Shown: positions 19,777-28,462 of the stretch, in pieces
How the letters are laid out: each line of letters starts with the position of its first letter
How positions within the stretch are numbered: the stretch's first letter is position 1
DNA from: an uncultured Acetatifactor sp.
Lineage (GTDB): Bacteria; Bacillota; Clostridia; Lachnospirales; Lachnospiraceae
DNA: 64,000 nucleotides
Direction: 5' to 3'
Assembly: GCA_947629645.1 (NCBI GenBank)
Contig: CANREV010000011.1
Coordinates: 16,316 to 80,315 of the forward strand
Notes under the pieces: generated by a model
What the model was told of the DNA's origin: nothing
The model's input: the letters and a program-made list of their open reading frames with translations, nothing else
Database searches by the model: none
Program-made: the position numbers and the translations under genes

Positions 19777-19871
19777 AATTGTGATTCCTTCTGAAATCAC
19801 GATTTCTTCTGAAATCATGGTCCCGTCTGAAATCATGATCCCGTCTGAAATCATGATCCCGTCTGAAACAG
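19772..19871. repeat. 18-bp tandem repeat array
   Basis: Five to six units of TCTGAAATCATGATCCCG start at 19772, 19790, 19808, 19826, 19844 and 19862. The two copies at 19826 and 19844 are identical and the outer copies are degenerate. The array begins in the stop codon of the plus-strand membrane protein gene and ends just after the PH-domain gene on the other strand, so it fills the convergent gap. Confidence 0.95.
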
Positions 19872-19888
19872 TCCTCTAAAACAGAACT

Positions 19889-20263
19889 TTAATCCACGCC
19901 GTCATTGTCCTCAATATCATCGGAGCCGATGTTCAGCATATTTACAGTGCGTCTCTTCAATCGGGCCTCCTCAGACTTCTGCAGGATAAATTCCTTTACG
20001 GCTTTAGAATTCTTAATGTGCTCCAGTATGAGTCTGGGATGGGTCGTATCCCCCGTAAAACAGGTCACTGTCCCCAGCCCCACAATCTTTTCCAAAAAAG
20101 ACGCGCTGTGCTCTACGTCCTGAACCTTATACATGTAACAGTCGTTTTCCACCGTTTTTAACAGTCCCTCATCTACCGTAATCATGTCTTCCTTAATAAT
20201 GTATTTGGTAAAAGTAAAGGGAAGTCCTAAAAATAACCACCGTTTCTTTTCAATAAATTCCAT
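19889..20263 (-). CDS. PH-domain-like protein
   Basis: The 124-residue product starts with a short amphipathic stretch (MEFIEKKRWLFLGLPFTFTKYIIKED) and reads as a bacterial pleckstrin-homology-like domain: a beta-rich core with YMYKVQDVEHSASFLEKIVGLG and a TTHPRLILEHIKN end, as in the YdbS/PF03703 type. The ATG at 20263 has GGAGG at ideal spacing. Longer open frames upstream run through a repeat array and are not coding. A promoter at 20575-20603 would give a leader of about 300 bases. Confidence 0.8.
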   Translation of the reverse strand: MEFIEKKRWLFLGLPFTFTKYIIKEDMITVDEGLLKTVENDCYMYKVQDVEHSASFLEKIVGLGTVTCFTGDTTHPRLILEHIKNSKAVKEFILQKSEEARLKRRTVNMLNIGSDDIEDNDGVD

Positions 20264-20283
20264 AATATCCTCCATTCTTCCGT

Positions 20284-20510
20284 CTTGAGCCTTCCGCGTC
20301 TGATTCTTCCGCCCTGAGCCTTCCGTTCCGACCTTTCCGCGCCTGACCCTTCCGCGTCTGAGCCTTCCGTTCCGACCTTTCCGCGCCTGACCCTTCCGCC
20401 CTGAACCTTCCGTTCCGACCTTTCCGCGCCTGGTCCTTCTGCCTTGAGCCTTTCGTTCCGACCTTTCCGCGTCTGATCCTTCCGCCTGACCCTTCCGCGT
20501 CTGTCGCGGC
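20284..20510. repeat. 43/44-bp tandem repeat array in a gene leader
   Basis: The element TTCCGTTCCGACC recurs at 20321, 20365, 20408 and 20451 (as TTTCGTTCCG), giving periods of 44, 43 and 43. Each unit is built from three related blocks of about 14 bases ending in CTGA. The array lies between a minus-strand promoter and the PH-domain gene, so it is probably transcribed as 5' leader. The period is not a multiple of three, so repeated frames shift and coding is unlikely. Confidence 0.92.
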
Positions 20511-20574
20511 AGGCACAGAGCAATCCGCGGTCCCACGCTCCGCATCCCCGCCCGTTTCCCATTCTCCACCTTGA

Positions 20575-20603
20575 ATCATACCAGATACCTCTCCAAATGG
20601 CAA
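20575..20603 (-). promoter_or_regulatory. Sigma-A promoter of the PH-domain gene
   Basis: TTGCCA (20598-20603) and TATGAT (20575-20580) are separated by 17 bases on the minus strand. It would drive the PH-domain gene through the repeat-containing leader. Confidence 0.6.
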
Positions 20604-20627
20604 TGGAGATTTTATTTCAGTTTCCCA

Positions 20628-20656
20628 TTGAAACTTAAGATGGGAAGTGGTATCAT
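20628..20656 (+). promoter_or_regulatory. Sigma-A promoter of the nitroreductase gene
   Basis: TTGAAA (20628-20633) and TATCAT (20651-20656) are 17 bases apart, about 29 bases before the nitroreductase ATG. It is divergent from the PH-domain promoter. Confidence 0.65.
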
Positions 20657-20684
20657 AATAAAAATGCTTCAGGAGGTTTTCACA

Positions 20685-21221
20685 ATGACTGCTAAAGAAT
20701 GTATTACAGGACGCAGAAGCATCCGAAAATTTACCGGTCAGCCCGTTTCCCATGAAATGCTTTCCCAGATCGTGGAAACGGCTTCTTTCGCACCCAGCTG
20801 GAAAAATACGCAGATCACCCGGTATATTGCGGTGGAAGGCGACAAAAAGGCCGCACTTGCACAGTGCACGAACTGGTCCGGAAATACAAAGATCATGGAG
20901 AGCGCTCCCATGGTCATCGCCGTAACTCTGATCAAGGGACGGTGCGGATATGAGCGGGACGGCTCTTTCTCCACTCCAAAGGGCGACCACTGGCAGATGT
21001 TTGATGTCGGCGCGGCCAGCAAAGCATTCTGTCTGGCAGCCTGGGAACAGGGACTTGGCACCGTGATTATGGGACTGTTTGACGAGGAAAAGGCGTCCCG
21101 TCTGTTAGAACTTCCCGAAGACAGGGAACTGGCGGCTCTTATCGCCATCGGCTACCCCAATGAGGCACCTTCCGCTCCCAGCCGCAAGGCGGTAACGGAT
21201 TTATTAACATTTCAGGCATAA
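20685..21221 (+). CDS. Nitroreductase-family flavoprotein
   Basis: The 178-residue protein opens with the nitroreductase motif ECITGRRSIRKFTGQPV (FMN-phosphate Arg residues) and contains ASFAPSWKNTQITRYI and a C-terminal AALIAIGYPNEAP block. These NAD(P)H-dependent FMN enzymes reduce nitro or quinone compounds; the substrate is unknown. The start at 20685 follows AGGAGG at good spacing. A terminator comes directly after the stop, so it is monocistronic. Confidence 0.9.
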   Translation: MTAKECITGRRSIRKFTGQPVSHEMLSQIVETASFAPSWKNTQITRYIAVEGDKKAALAQCTNWSGNTKIMESAPMVIAVTLIKGRCGYERDGSFSTPKGDHWQMFDVGAASKAFCLAAWEQGLGTVIMGLFDEEKASRLLELPEDRELAALIAIGYPNEAPSAPSRKAVTDLLTFQA

Positions 21222-21225
21222 TGAA

Positions 21226-21256
21226 AAAGTCGAAGAGTTTTCTCTTCGGCTTTTTT
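21226..21256 (+). terminator. Rho-independent terminator after nitroreductase
   Basis: A CGAAGAG/CTCTTCG stem with a TTTT loop is followed by six T residues. Confidence 0.85.
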
Positions 21257-21284
21257 CTGACAGTTTTATTTACTGGAGGTAAAT

Positions 21285-22196
21285 ATGCGACACTTGATGA
21301 GTCCCCTTGATTTTTCCACGAAAGAGCTGGAGAAACTCTTTGATCTTGCCAATGATATCGAGAAAAATCCCAAAAAATACGAACATATCTGCGAAGGCAG
21401 GATCCTGGCTACCTGTTTCTATGAACCCAGCACCCGCACGCGCTTAAGCTTTGAATCCGCCATGACGCGCTTAGGCGGCAAAGTGATCGGATTTTCCGAT
21501 GCGGCTTCTTCTTCCGCCTCAAAAGGCGAGAGCGTATCCGATACGATCCGCATCATCTCCTGCTACGCCGACATCTGCGCCATGCGCCATCCCAAGGAGG
21601 GCGCGCCCATGGTAGCCTCCGAGAAATCCCGCATTCCCGTGATCAACGCGGGAGATGGCGGACACCAGCACCCCACCCAGACGCTTACCGATCTTTTGAC
21701 CATCCGCAGCCTGAAGGGCAAGCTGGATAATTTTACTATCGGTCTCTGCGGCGATTTAAAATTCGGCCGCACCGTCCATTCCCTGATCAACGCTCTGGTG
21801 CGCTATTCCAATATCCGTTTTATCTTCATCTCCCCGGAAGAATTGAAAGTGCCGGATTATATCACGGATATGCTGACGGAAAAACAGATCCCTTACGAAG
21901 AAGTGATACGTCTGGAAGACGTGATGCCCCATCTGGATATCCTCTACATGACAAGGGTCCAGAAAGAACGCTTCTTCAACGAAGAAGACTATGTCAGATT
22001 AAAGGATTTCTACATCCTGGACACCACGAAAATGGCTCTTGCCAAAAAAGATATGCTTGTGCTGCATCCCCTTCCCAGAGTCAACGAGATCTCCGTGGAA
22101 GTGGACGAAGACCCCAGAGCCGCCTATTTCAAACAGGCCCAGTACGGCGTCTATGTGCGCATGGCGTTGATCCTGACATTGCTGGAACTAGTGTAA
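21285..22196 (+). CDS. pyrB: Aspartate carbamoyltransferase catalytic chain
   Basis: The 303-residue enzyme joins carbamoyl phosphate and aspartate in pyrimidine synthesis. The carbamoyl-phosphate motif [16 protein letters not shown], the loop [22 protein letters not shown] and the Asp-binding MTRVQKERF and HPLPRVNEI are all present. It is followed by pyrI, as in class B (PyrB-PyrI) enzymes. Start at ATG 21285 follows TGGAGG. Confidence 0.97.
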   Translation: MRHLMSPLDFSTKELEKLFDLANDIEKNPKKYEHICEGRILATCFYEPSTRTRLSFESAMTRLGGKVIGFSDAASSSASKGESVSDTIRIISCYADICAMRHPKEGAPMVASEKSRIPVINAGDGGHQHPTQTLTDLLTIRSLKGKLDNFTIGLCGDLKFGRTVHSLINALVRYSNIRFIFISPEELKVPDYITDMLTEKQIPYEEVIRLEDVMPHLDILYMTRVQKERFFNEEDYVRLKDFYILDTTKMALAKKDMLVLHPLPRVNEISVEVDEDPRAAYFKQAQYGVYVRMALILTLLELV

Positions 22197-22326
22197 AGAA
22201 TGCCAAAAAACGGCATCTTCCCGCGAAAAATTTGTGCCGAAGCGCCACAAACACGCCTTTATCGCAGAACCGGATTTGAGATTCTGTCCGCGTTTTTGGC
22301 GTAAGCGCTTCAGATTGGAGTTTATC

Positions 22327-22761
22327 ATGTTAAATGTAGGAAAAATCGAAGAAGGTTTTGTACTGGATCATATTGCCGCCGGAAAAAGCCTGTCCCTTTA
22401 TGAACATCTGCAGTTGGACAAACAGGACTGCACCGTGGCCATCATCAAAAACGCCCGCAGCAACAAAATGGGTAAGAAAGATATTTTAAAGGTAGAATGC
22501 GACATCAACACGCTTGATCTGGATATTCTGGCGTTCATCGACCACAATATCACCGTAAACGTCATAAAAAACGGTGAAATCGTGGAAAAGAAAGAACTGG
22601 TACTTCCCAGACAGATCAAAAACGTGATCCGCTGCCACAATCCCAGATGTATTACTTCCATTGAACAGGAACTTCCGCACATCTTCTATCTGGCGGATGC
22701 CGACAAGGAAATATACCGCTGTAAATACTGCGAGGAAAAATACACAGAGACCGCCAAGTAA
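22327..22761 (+). CDS. pyrI: Aspartate carbamoyltransferase regulatory chain
   Basis: The 144-residue PyrI binds nucleotide effectors and zinc to link catalytic trimers. The nucleotide-binding part opens with VGKIEEGFVLDHIAAG. The zinc site is CHNPRC followed by CKYCEEK near the C-terminus. ATG 22327 has GGAG seven bases upstream. The 130-base gap from pyrB contains a small AATGCC/GGCATC hairpin with an A-rich loop. Confidence 0.96.
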   Translation: MLNVGKIEEGFVLDHIAAGKSLSLYEHLQLDKQDCTVAIIKNARSNKMGKKDILKVECDINTLDLDILAFIDHNITVNVIKNGEIVEKKELVLPRQIKNVIRCHNPRCITSIEQELPHIFYLADADKEIYRCKYCEEKYTETAK

Positions 22762-22775
22762 CTTTGGCGGTCTCT
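22746..22775. terminator. Hairpin at the end of pyrI
   Basis: A stem AGAGACCGCCAA/TTTGGCGGTCTCT encloses the pyrI stop codon. The plus strand lacks a T tail, so it may stabilise the 3' end or act with the facing gene rather than be a classic terminator. Confidence 0.5.
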
Positions 22776-22803
22776 GACTGCAGATAAAGACCTGGGCATA
22801 TCT

Positions 22804-24123
22804 CTATTCTATCCTTTCACTCACATAAGTTGAAACTCTGGCCTGAATAATATCCGCCGTCTCCTCCAGACTTTTCGCGCCGTTAAAATAGTATTCGGCC
22901 TCCTCCATGATAATATTATATATTTTCCATTCCGTCTGACTGCTGATCTCCGCCTGTTCCACAATGGAAAGCAGCTGTTCACCCTGCTCTTGCGTAATGT
23001 TGTAAATATCCACAGGGTCTTCTCCCTCAAAGACGATCCGCTGTTTCACCACCGGTTTTTTTACATTGTTTCCGTCCGTTTCATATTCCATGTCCATGGC
23101 CTTTGTTATCCGCTCATCCAGAACGCTGCGGCAGATTGGAAAACCCGATGGCAATTCGCTCTGTGCGGACTGGCTTAAACACCCGCTGATAAACTCCCAT
23201 GCCGCGTCCTTATTTTCACTGCCCGCACTGATCGCGAGAACCGGCCCGCAGGACTCGATTATAGTCCCGTTTATGCCCTCCACCGGAAAACCAATATAGG
23301 TAATTTCCTCATCATCAAAAATATATTCCGCTCTGACGATATCAAAAACAGAAGAAATCCTTACGGGCAAAAGCAGCGCCTTATCATCTAAAAAAGTCTG
23401 CTTTGTAGAAAAATCATTTGTAATTTCCAAGTGATCCGGAAATCCGTTACAAAATTCCATCACATCGCGGAATTGTTCTCCATTGAAACTGCATTCTCCG
23501 CTTTCCCAGTCAATATAGTGCTCCATACTGCCCGTCAATATCGTCCCAAAAACATCCTTCTTGAACGCGCCGGGATACAGTACTTTATCATTTCCCTGCT
23601 CGCGGAAACATTCCACCATTTCCTGAACCGTCCAGCTGCCGCGCTCCCCCAGATTTTCTTTCCTTCCCACAAAACTTTTCAGTATAAATCCAAGGGGCAG
23701 GGCATATAACTTCTCCTCGTAGGAAAAAGCCGTCAAAATATTATCAAAATATTTTTCCCGGTATTCCCCGTCCATGTAGGGAAACAGATCTTCAGTGTAA
23801 TCGCCCACAATATCACTTGTAGCATAGTTGCTCCCAAAATCGATCAGATCCGGTCCCTCTCCCGAAACGATTTCCCGCTGCAGCAGAAATATCCCATCTT
23901 CCTCTATATTTTCTGATCTTTCGTACTTTTTTATCTCAATCTGGTGATCGGTATGCGTCTGATTGTAAAGTTCCACCTGTTTTTGCAGATATTCACTGTC
24001 ATCAAATACAGCCAGCACCAAAGCAGCGGATTCCTGCGATCTTCCATCGTCTGCCTGACTGCCGCATGCGGTCAGGCACATCGATGCGCATAAAAATGCC
24101 GCCAGAGTTCTCTTAATCCTCAT
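22804..24123 (-). CDS. Extracellular solute-binding lipoprotein
   Basis: The 439-residue protein has a lipoprotein signal (MRIKRTLAAFLCASMCLTAC) and a family 1 solute-binding fold, with VLAVFDDSEYLQKQVELYNQ, GPDLIDFGSNYA and a C-terminal NKDAAWEFISGCLS. Such proteins deliver sugars or other solutes to ABC permeases, yet no permease is adjacent. It overlaps no gene but follows a beta-propeller-like lipoprotein gene at 20 bases, so the two are probably co-transcribed. ATG 24123 fits the signal peptide; an earlier ATG does not. Confidence 0.85.
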   Translation of the reverse strand: MRIKRTLAAFLCASMCLTACGSQADDGRSQESAALVLAVFDDSEYLQKQVELYNQTHTDHQIEIKKYERSENIEEDGIFLLQREIVSGEGPDLIDFGSNYATSDIVGDYTEDLFPYMDGEYREKYFDNILTAFSYEEKLYALPLGFILKSFVGRKENLGERGSWTVQEMVECFREQGNDKVLYPGAFKKDVFGTILTGSMEHYIDWESGECSFNGEQFRDVMEFCNGFPDHLEITNDFSTKQTFLDDKALLLPVRISSVFDIVRAEYIFDDEEITYIGFPVEGINGTIIESCGPVLAISAGSENKDAAWEFISGCLSQSAQSELPSGFPICRSVLDERITKAMDMEYETDGNNVKKPVVKQRIVFEGEDPVDIYNITQEQGEQLLSIVEQAEISSQTEWKIYNIIMEEAEYYFNGAKSLEETADIIQARVSTYVSERIE

Positions 24124-24143
24124 ACCGTTTTGCCCCTTATCCG

Positions 24144-25187
24144 CTATTTCCCCGCAGGTACATAATAAAAAACAGTGGTTCCATTTTCCTGTGACAGGAT
24201 ACATGCGCGCCCGTCCGAAAGGATGCCATAGCCCGCGATCCTGTCATTTGTTACCGGCATTTCCCCTCCCGATACCCTCACTTCAATCTCATTGCCATCA
24301 TAAGCAAAAATTCCGCTGTCCTTATTAAAAAGCAGGATTTCCGAATCCGTACCGGCGTATATTCCGGCGTAACTGGCGTTTGCTTCCGGCAGTTTCGCGT
24401 CACAGATACTAAGTCCATCCTGACTTAAGTCCGCCAGCTTTTTCCCGCCGCCTTCTTCCTCATAAATACAGTAAACATCGCCTGATTTTCCCACTCCGAT
24501 CCCTTCTATCCGGCCATCGCAGGCAACCGTCTTTCCCTGCGCGCCATCCGGAAGAATCTGAATAATCTCCTTCTCGTTTTCAATGTAATAATTGCCTTCC
24601 CGGTCCACAGCAAAACAGAACGGCCTTGTTTGTCGGGAAGAGAATATTCCCGATACGTCTACTTCCTTTTCAAGCTCTCCGCCGCTGTTTACAACCGTGA
24701 TACAACTTTTCCCATAATTGATACGATCAAGCAGCTGCCCGTTTAATTCGGCTTTTTCCACACTCATCCATAAAATATGGCATCTTCCGTTACAATCTAC
24801 GGCCATATTGAAAGCGCGCATATCCTCATCCATGCCCGGATCAAATTCATGAATAACATTTTCTTCCGCCTGCATATAACCTGAAAAATAACTGTCATCC
24901 TCTTTCATCCCGCAGATATACAACATATTGCCGCCCGCAGCAAACGCTGACTTGATAAAATTCTCGCCCGAATAATTGATGATTGCGTTTTTATCCGAAA
25001 CCTCCACAGCTTCCGTACAGGGAACGCTTTTTACTGCTGTCTCTTCACTTTCAGAGGATACGTTTTCCATTTCATCGGTATTGTTTGCGTTGATGCTTTC
25101 CTCCTGCTGTACGGAATCCGCGCAGCCCGTCAGGAAAGTGACCATTACTACAATACAAAAGAGTTTTTTGACAATCCCATGTCCCAT
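24144..25187 (-). CDS. Lipoprotein with beta-propeller-like sensor domain
   Basis: The 347-residue product has a lipobox (VTFLTGCADS), an acidic linker, and a domain of repeated beta blades such as GNMLYICGMKEDD, PFCFAVDREGNYYIEN and GIGVGKSGDVYCIYEE. It pairs with the adjoining solute-binding lipoprotein. Elsewhere in Lachnospiraceae I recall similar propeller and solute-binding parts fused in one protein, so this may be a split version; that is memory and inference. GGGAG precedes the ATG. Confidence 0.7.
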   Translation of the reverse strand: MGHGIVKKLFCIVVMVTFLTGCADSVQQEESINANNTDEMENVSSESEETAVKSVPCTEAVEVSDKNAIINYSGENFIKSAFAAGGNMLYICGMKEDDSYFSGYMQAEENVIHEFDPGMDEDMRAFNMAVDCNGRCHILWMSVEKAELNGQLLDRINYGKSCITVVNSGGELEKEVDVSGIFSSRQTRPFCFAVDREGNYYIENEKEIIQILPDGAQGKTVACDGRIEGIGVGKSGDVYCIYEEEGGGKKLADLSQDGLSICDAKLPEANASYAGIYAGTDSEILLFNKDSGIFAYDGNEIEVRVSGGEMPVTNDRIAGYGILSDGRACILSQENGTTVFYYVPAGK

Positions 25188-25227
25188 AACGCTATTCTCC
25201 CTATTCTTCCGCGGTTTATGAAAACGC

Positions 25228-26100
25228 TCAATCTTTATCCAGTTTCACCAGCTCATACTCCCTGACGCCAACGCCCAACGCGGCGGCAGCCTCTATGGTG
25301 TGCACGCCGTTTCTGGACTCGATCCGTTCCAACAAATGATCCCTGCCCGCATCTTCAGACGCATAAACCAGATCGAGACAGGCCTGATCCAGCGCCACGG
25401 GATCCGTGGAGGAAAGGATACCGATATCCGCGATAGCGGGATCTTCCGCTACGGCGCAGCAGTCGCAATCCACAGACATGTTTTTCATCACATTGACAAA
25501 GACGATATTTTCGCCGAAACGGTCTACAATGGTCTTGGCGGCATCCGCCATGGACTCCAGAAAAGAATCGTGATCCGCCGTCCAGATCTCTTCCTCTTTT
25601 CCCGCGCCGTGGATATATGCCTTGCCGTGAGAGGACGCCAGCCCTATGGAAATATTTTTTAAGGCGCCGCCGAAACCTCCCATGGGATGCCCCTTAAAGT
25701 GAGACAACACTAACATGGAATCATAGTTTTTGATATTGACGCCCACAAAATTCTTCCTGATCCGCCGGCCCTCTGGTAAAGCCAGTTCTATTTCGCCGTT
25801 CTCATCCAGAATATCCACCTTCGCAATATCCGTCCAGCCGTGAAGCTTCATGGTCTCCCAATGTTCTTTCGTGGTATTTCTCCTGCCCTCATACGCCGTG
25901 TTGCACTCTACGATGGTCCCGTGCACATGATCGATCACTGGCTTCATAAATTCGGGGCGCAGGAAATTCTGGTTTCCCACCTCGCCGGAATGCAGCTTTA
26001 CCGCTACTTTTCCCGCAAGCTTTACTCCCATGGCTTCATACATTTTAATCATCGCCTGTGGCGTGATCTCTTTCGTAAAATAGACTTTCGCTTTTCCCAT
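25228..26100 (-). CDS. DUF362 domain protein
   Basis: The 290-residue protein has the DUF362 features KVAVKLHSGEVGN, GNQNFLRPEFMKPV, VLSHFKGHPMGGFGGALKNISIG and a VDCDCCA cluster. The family occurs widely in anaerobes, often fused to a ferredoxin domain; here the ferredoxin is missing. It may bind an iron-sulfur cluster through VDCDCCA. Function is unknown. The start at 26100 follows a GGAGG site. Confidence 0.88.
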   Translation of the reverse strand: MGKAKVYFTKEITPQAMIKMYEAMGVKLAGKVAVKLHSGEVGNQNFLRPEFMKPVIDHVHGTIVECNTAYEGRRNTTKEHWETMKLHGWTDIAKVDILDENGEIELALPEGRRIRKNFVGVNIKNYDSMLVLSHFKGHPMGGFGGALKNISIGLASSHGKAYIHGAGKEEEIWTADHDSFLESMADAAKTIVDRFGENIVFVNVMKNMSVDCDCCAVAEDPAIADIGILSSTDPVALDQACLDLVYASEDAGRDHLLERIESRNGVHTIEAAAALGVGVREYELVKLDKD

Positions 26101-26146
26101 TTTTTTACCTCCTGTCAAAAAATCTTTCAATCCTGTTATATTACCG

Positions 26147-26587
26147 TCACTTTTTCCTGCCCGCGTCTCCTCCGAACAGCGATGTGAAAGAGCTTAGCTT
26201 TTCTCCCAGTTCCTCAAATTTCTCCATCGCATTGTTCAGCTTTTCCAAAGTTTCGGACAATTCCTTTGTATCCAGCCCCTCCAGGGCCGAGTTAATGGCC
26301 TCTAAGTCAAGCTGATTCCACATTTCAGCCGTCTGCTGCCAGTCCGTGCTTTTCAAAATCCCGTTCAGATTCTCCAGGCTCTCGTTAAGTTCCTCCACAT
26401 CCATCTCCGCAAAAGCCTCTGCCAAAGGCGCCAGCGTATCCGCCGCCTTTTTTACTTTTCCGGCCAGCAATATCCCGCCCGCCAGAAGGCAGCACGCAAG
26501 GACGCAGGAGATCGTGCAGACGATCCGGGTAAGTTTTAGTTCCCTTACCAGTTTCTGTGTATCCGCCTCTGCTGCCATTTCCCTCAT
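26147..26587 (-). CDS. Membrane-anchored coiled-coil protein, unknown function
   Basis: The 146-residue product has one membrane helix (residues about 18-45) and then a helical region with repeats such as LAEAFAEMDVEELNESLENLNGIL and LNNAMEKFEELGEKLSSF, consistent with a coiled coil. I recognise no family. A GGAGG site lies upstream of ATG 26587. It sits between the DUF362 gene and the amino-acid transporter operon. Confidence 0.65.
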   Translation of the reverse strand: MREMAAEADTQKLVRELKLTRIVCTISCVLACCLLAGGILLAGKVKKAADTLAPLAEAFAEMDVEELNESLENLNGILKSTDWQQTAEMWNQLDLEAINSALEGLDTKELSETLEKLNNAMEKFEELGEKLSSFTSLFGGDAGRKK

Positions 26588-26746
26588 ATTTCTGTTTCCT
26601 CCATTTCCAGATTTCCCCATCCTGCCAGTTTTAATACAGGGCATGACTGTTTCCGGTACCGGCCGCGGGACCGGTCTGTCATCCCCGCGGGATCCGCCCG
26701 GCCAGGGCGGCACTTCCTGCCTTTTGGCGCATATACTCTCAGGCGG

Positions 26747-27520
26747 CTAATTGCCGCACTCCACACTGATCCTGTTAAAGATAGCCATGATCTGCTCCGT
26801 GTCCACGTGGACCTTTTCCTCTCCGGCTTTATCCAAAATCACTTTTCCTTCGTGCATCATGATAAGACGGTTTCCGTACTCCACCGCGTACCGCAGATTG
26901 TGAGTGACCATGATGGTCGTGACCTGTTTCTCTTTCACCACCTGGTCCGTCAGCGCCATAATGATCTCCGCCGTCTTAGGATCCAGCGCAGCCGTATGTT
27001 CGTCCAGTATCAGAAAATCTATCGGCGTCATGGTGGCCATAAGAAGAGCCAGCGCCTGTCTCTGACCGCCGGAAAGAGAACCTACCTGAACGCCCATCTT
27101 ATCCTCCAGACCCAGATTCAGGGGACGGAGCATCTCACGATACTTTTCCAGCTTCGACTTGTTCACCCCTCTGCCCAGGTTGTATGGCTTTCCCTTGTTG
27201 TCCGCAAGGGACATATTCTCCAGAATCGTCATGCTGGGACAGGTCCCTTTGGACGGGTCCTGATAAACTCTGCCGATCCTCCTCTGGCGGATGAAATCTT
27301 TCTGTTTACCGATATCAACGCCGTTCACCAGAATCTGTCCCTGGTCCACATCGATGCTGCCACAGATAATATTCAGCATGGAAGTCTTTCCGGAACCATT
27401 GCTGCCTACCACGGACACAAATTCCCCGTCCTGAACCGTCAGATCAAAATCCTGAAACAGGCAGAGTTCATTGACGGAGCCGGGGTTATAATTCTTACAG
27501 ATACCCTTAAGTTCTAACAT
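26747..27520 (-). CDS. ABC transporter ATPase (TrpZ-like)
   Basis: The 257-residue ATPase has Walker A VVGSNGSGKTSML, signature LSGGQRQALALLMA, Walker B FLILDEHTAALDPK and the H-loop VTHNLRYAV. It is the last gene of a three-gene importer behind a T-box. The neighbouring permease is BPD-type and the binding protein is of the TrpX type. Together they are expected to import tryptophan or a related aromatic. Confidence 0.9.
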   Translation of the reverse strand: MLELKGICKNYNPGSVNELCLFQDFDLTVQDGEFVSVVGSNGSGKTSMLNIICGSIDVDQGQILVNGVDIGKQKDFIRQRRIGRVYQDPSKGTCPSMTILENMSLADNKGKPYNLGRGVNKSKLEKYREMLRPLNLGLEDKMGVQVGSLSGGQRQALALLMATMTPIDFLILDEHTAALDPKTAEIIMALTDQVVKEKQVTTIMVTHNLRYAVEYGNRLIMMHEGKVILDKAGEEKVHVDTEQIMAIFNRISVECGN

Positions 27521-27556
27521 ATTTTCCTCATTTCCGCGCCTGTGCCGCGCCCGGCT

Positions 27557-28453
27557 TTATTCGCCCTGCTGCCTGAGTCTGGCTTTCCTGCCGCTTTTTT
27601 CCATACTGACAATCAGAATGATCAAAAACAGCACCGCCGTAATCAGCTTGATGGCATTGGCATCGATTCCCGCAAACATTGCCAACGCCACACACGCTTT
27701 ATAGATCAGAGCCCCTATGATAACGCTGCTGGTGACGCGCAGAAACGTTATCTTTTTAAAGATACTGGTTCCGATGATGACATTGGCAAGGCCGATGACC
27801 ACCGCTCCCGTACCGATGGAGATCTCAAAACTTCTCTGCTGCTGGGCATAGATGCAGCCGCTCAGAGCGACCAGCCCGTTGGCGATAGAAAGGCCAACGA
27901 TCTTCACCAGTCCCTTGTCAACGCCGAGGCTGGTGACGATCACATCATTGTCTCCCACCGCCCGGAGCAAAAAGCCCGACCTGGTGCTCATATACCAGTC
28001 TAAAAGATATTTAGCGGCCATGGTAATCACAAAAATGATGATTACCGTTTTAAACCTTCCTAAAGATACGGGAAAAATCCCGTTCACGAACTCATTATCA
28101 AAGATGGTTTCCTTGTTAAAAATTGCCACATACCCGGTTCCCGCCACCCAGAGATTGATGGTGTAAAGCCCCGTCATCATGATAATGCCGGACAAAAGAT
28201 CCCTTACTTTCAGTTTTACATGGATCAGACCTGTGCAGATTCCCACCAGAGCGCCTCCCAAAAAGGCCGCGGGAAGCGTCACAATGGCAGGCGCTCCCAT
28301 GGTGATCAGCCGGACTGTGACGGCCGCTCCGAAAGGGAAACTGCCGTCCACCGTCAGGTCAGGGAAATCCAGAATCTTATAAGTGATATAGACTCCCAGT
28401 GCAAGGATCCCATAGATCATACCCTGCTCCAGGACGCTCAACAATAACGCCAT
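27557..28453 (-). CDS. ABC transporter permease (TrpY-like)
   Basis: The 298-residue protein has about eight to nine membrane helices and the motif LGVYITYKILDFPDLTVDGSF, conserved in the BPD_transp_2 permeases paired with TrpX-type binding proteins. It sits between binding-protein and ATPase genes, separated by 9 and 36 bases. Confidence 0.9.
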   Translation of the reverse strand: MALLLSVLEQGMIYGILALGVYITYKILDFPDLTVDGSFPFGAAVTVRLITMGAPAIVTLPAAFLGGALVGICTGLIHVKLKVRDLLSGIIMMTGLYTINLWVAGTGYVAIFNKETIFDNEFVNGIFPVSLGRFKTVIIIFVITMAAKYLLDWYMSTRSGFLLRAVGDNDVIVTSLGVDKGLVKIVGLSIANGLVALSGCIYAQQQRSFEISIGTGAVVIGLANVIIGTSIFKKITFLRVTSSVIIGALIYKACVALAMFAGIDANAIKLITAVLFLIILIVSMEKSGRKARLRQQGE

Positions 28454-28462
28454 AACTTACTC

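Noticed and set aside
20264..20569. N-terminal extension of the PH-domain gene rich in Arg, Lys and Gly
   Set aside because: The repeat period shifts frame, and a perfect GGAGG lies before the ATG at 20263.
22197..22326. Attenuator or riboswitch between pyrB and pyrI
   Set aside because: Only one short AATGCC/GGCATC hairpin with an A-rich loop and no T tail; not enough to call a regulator.
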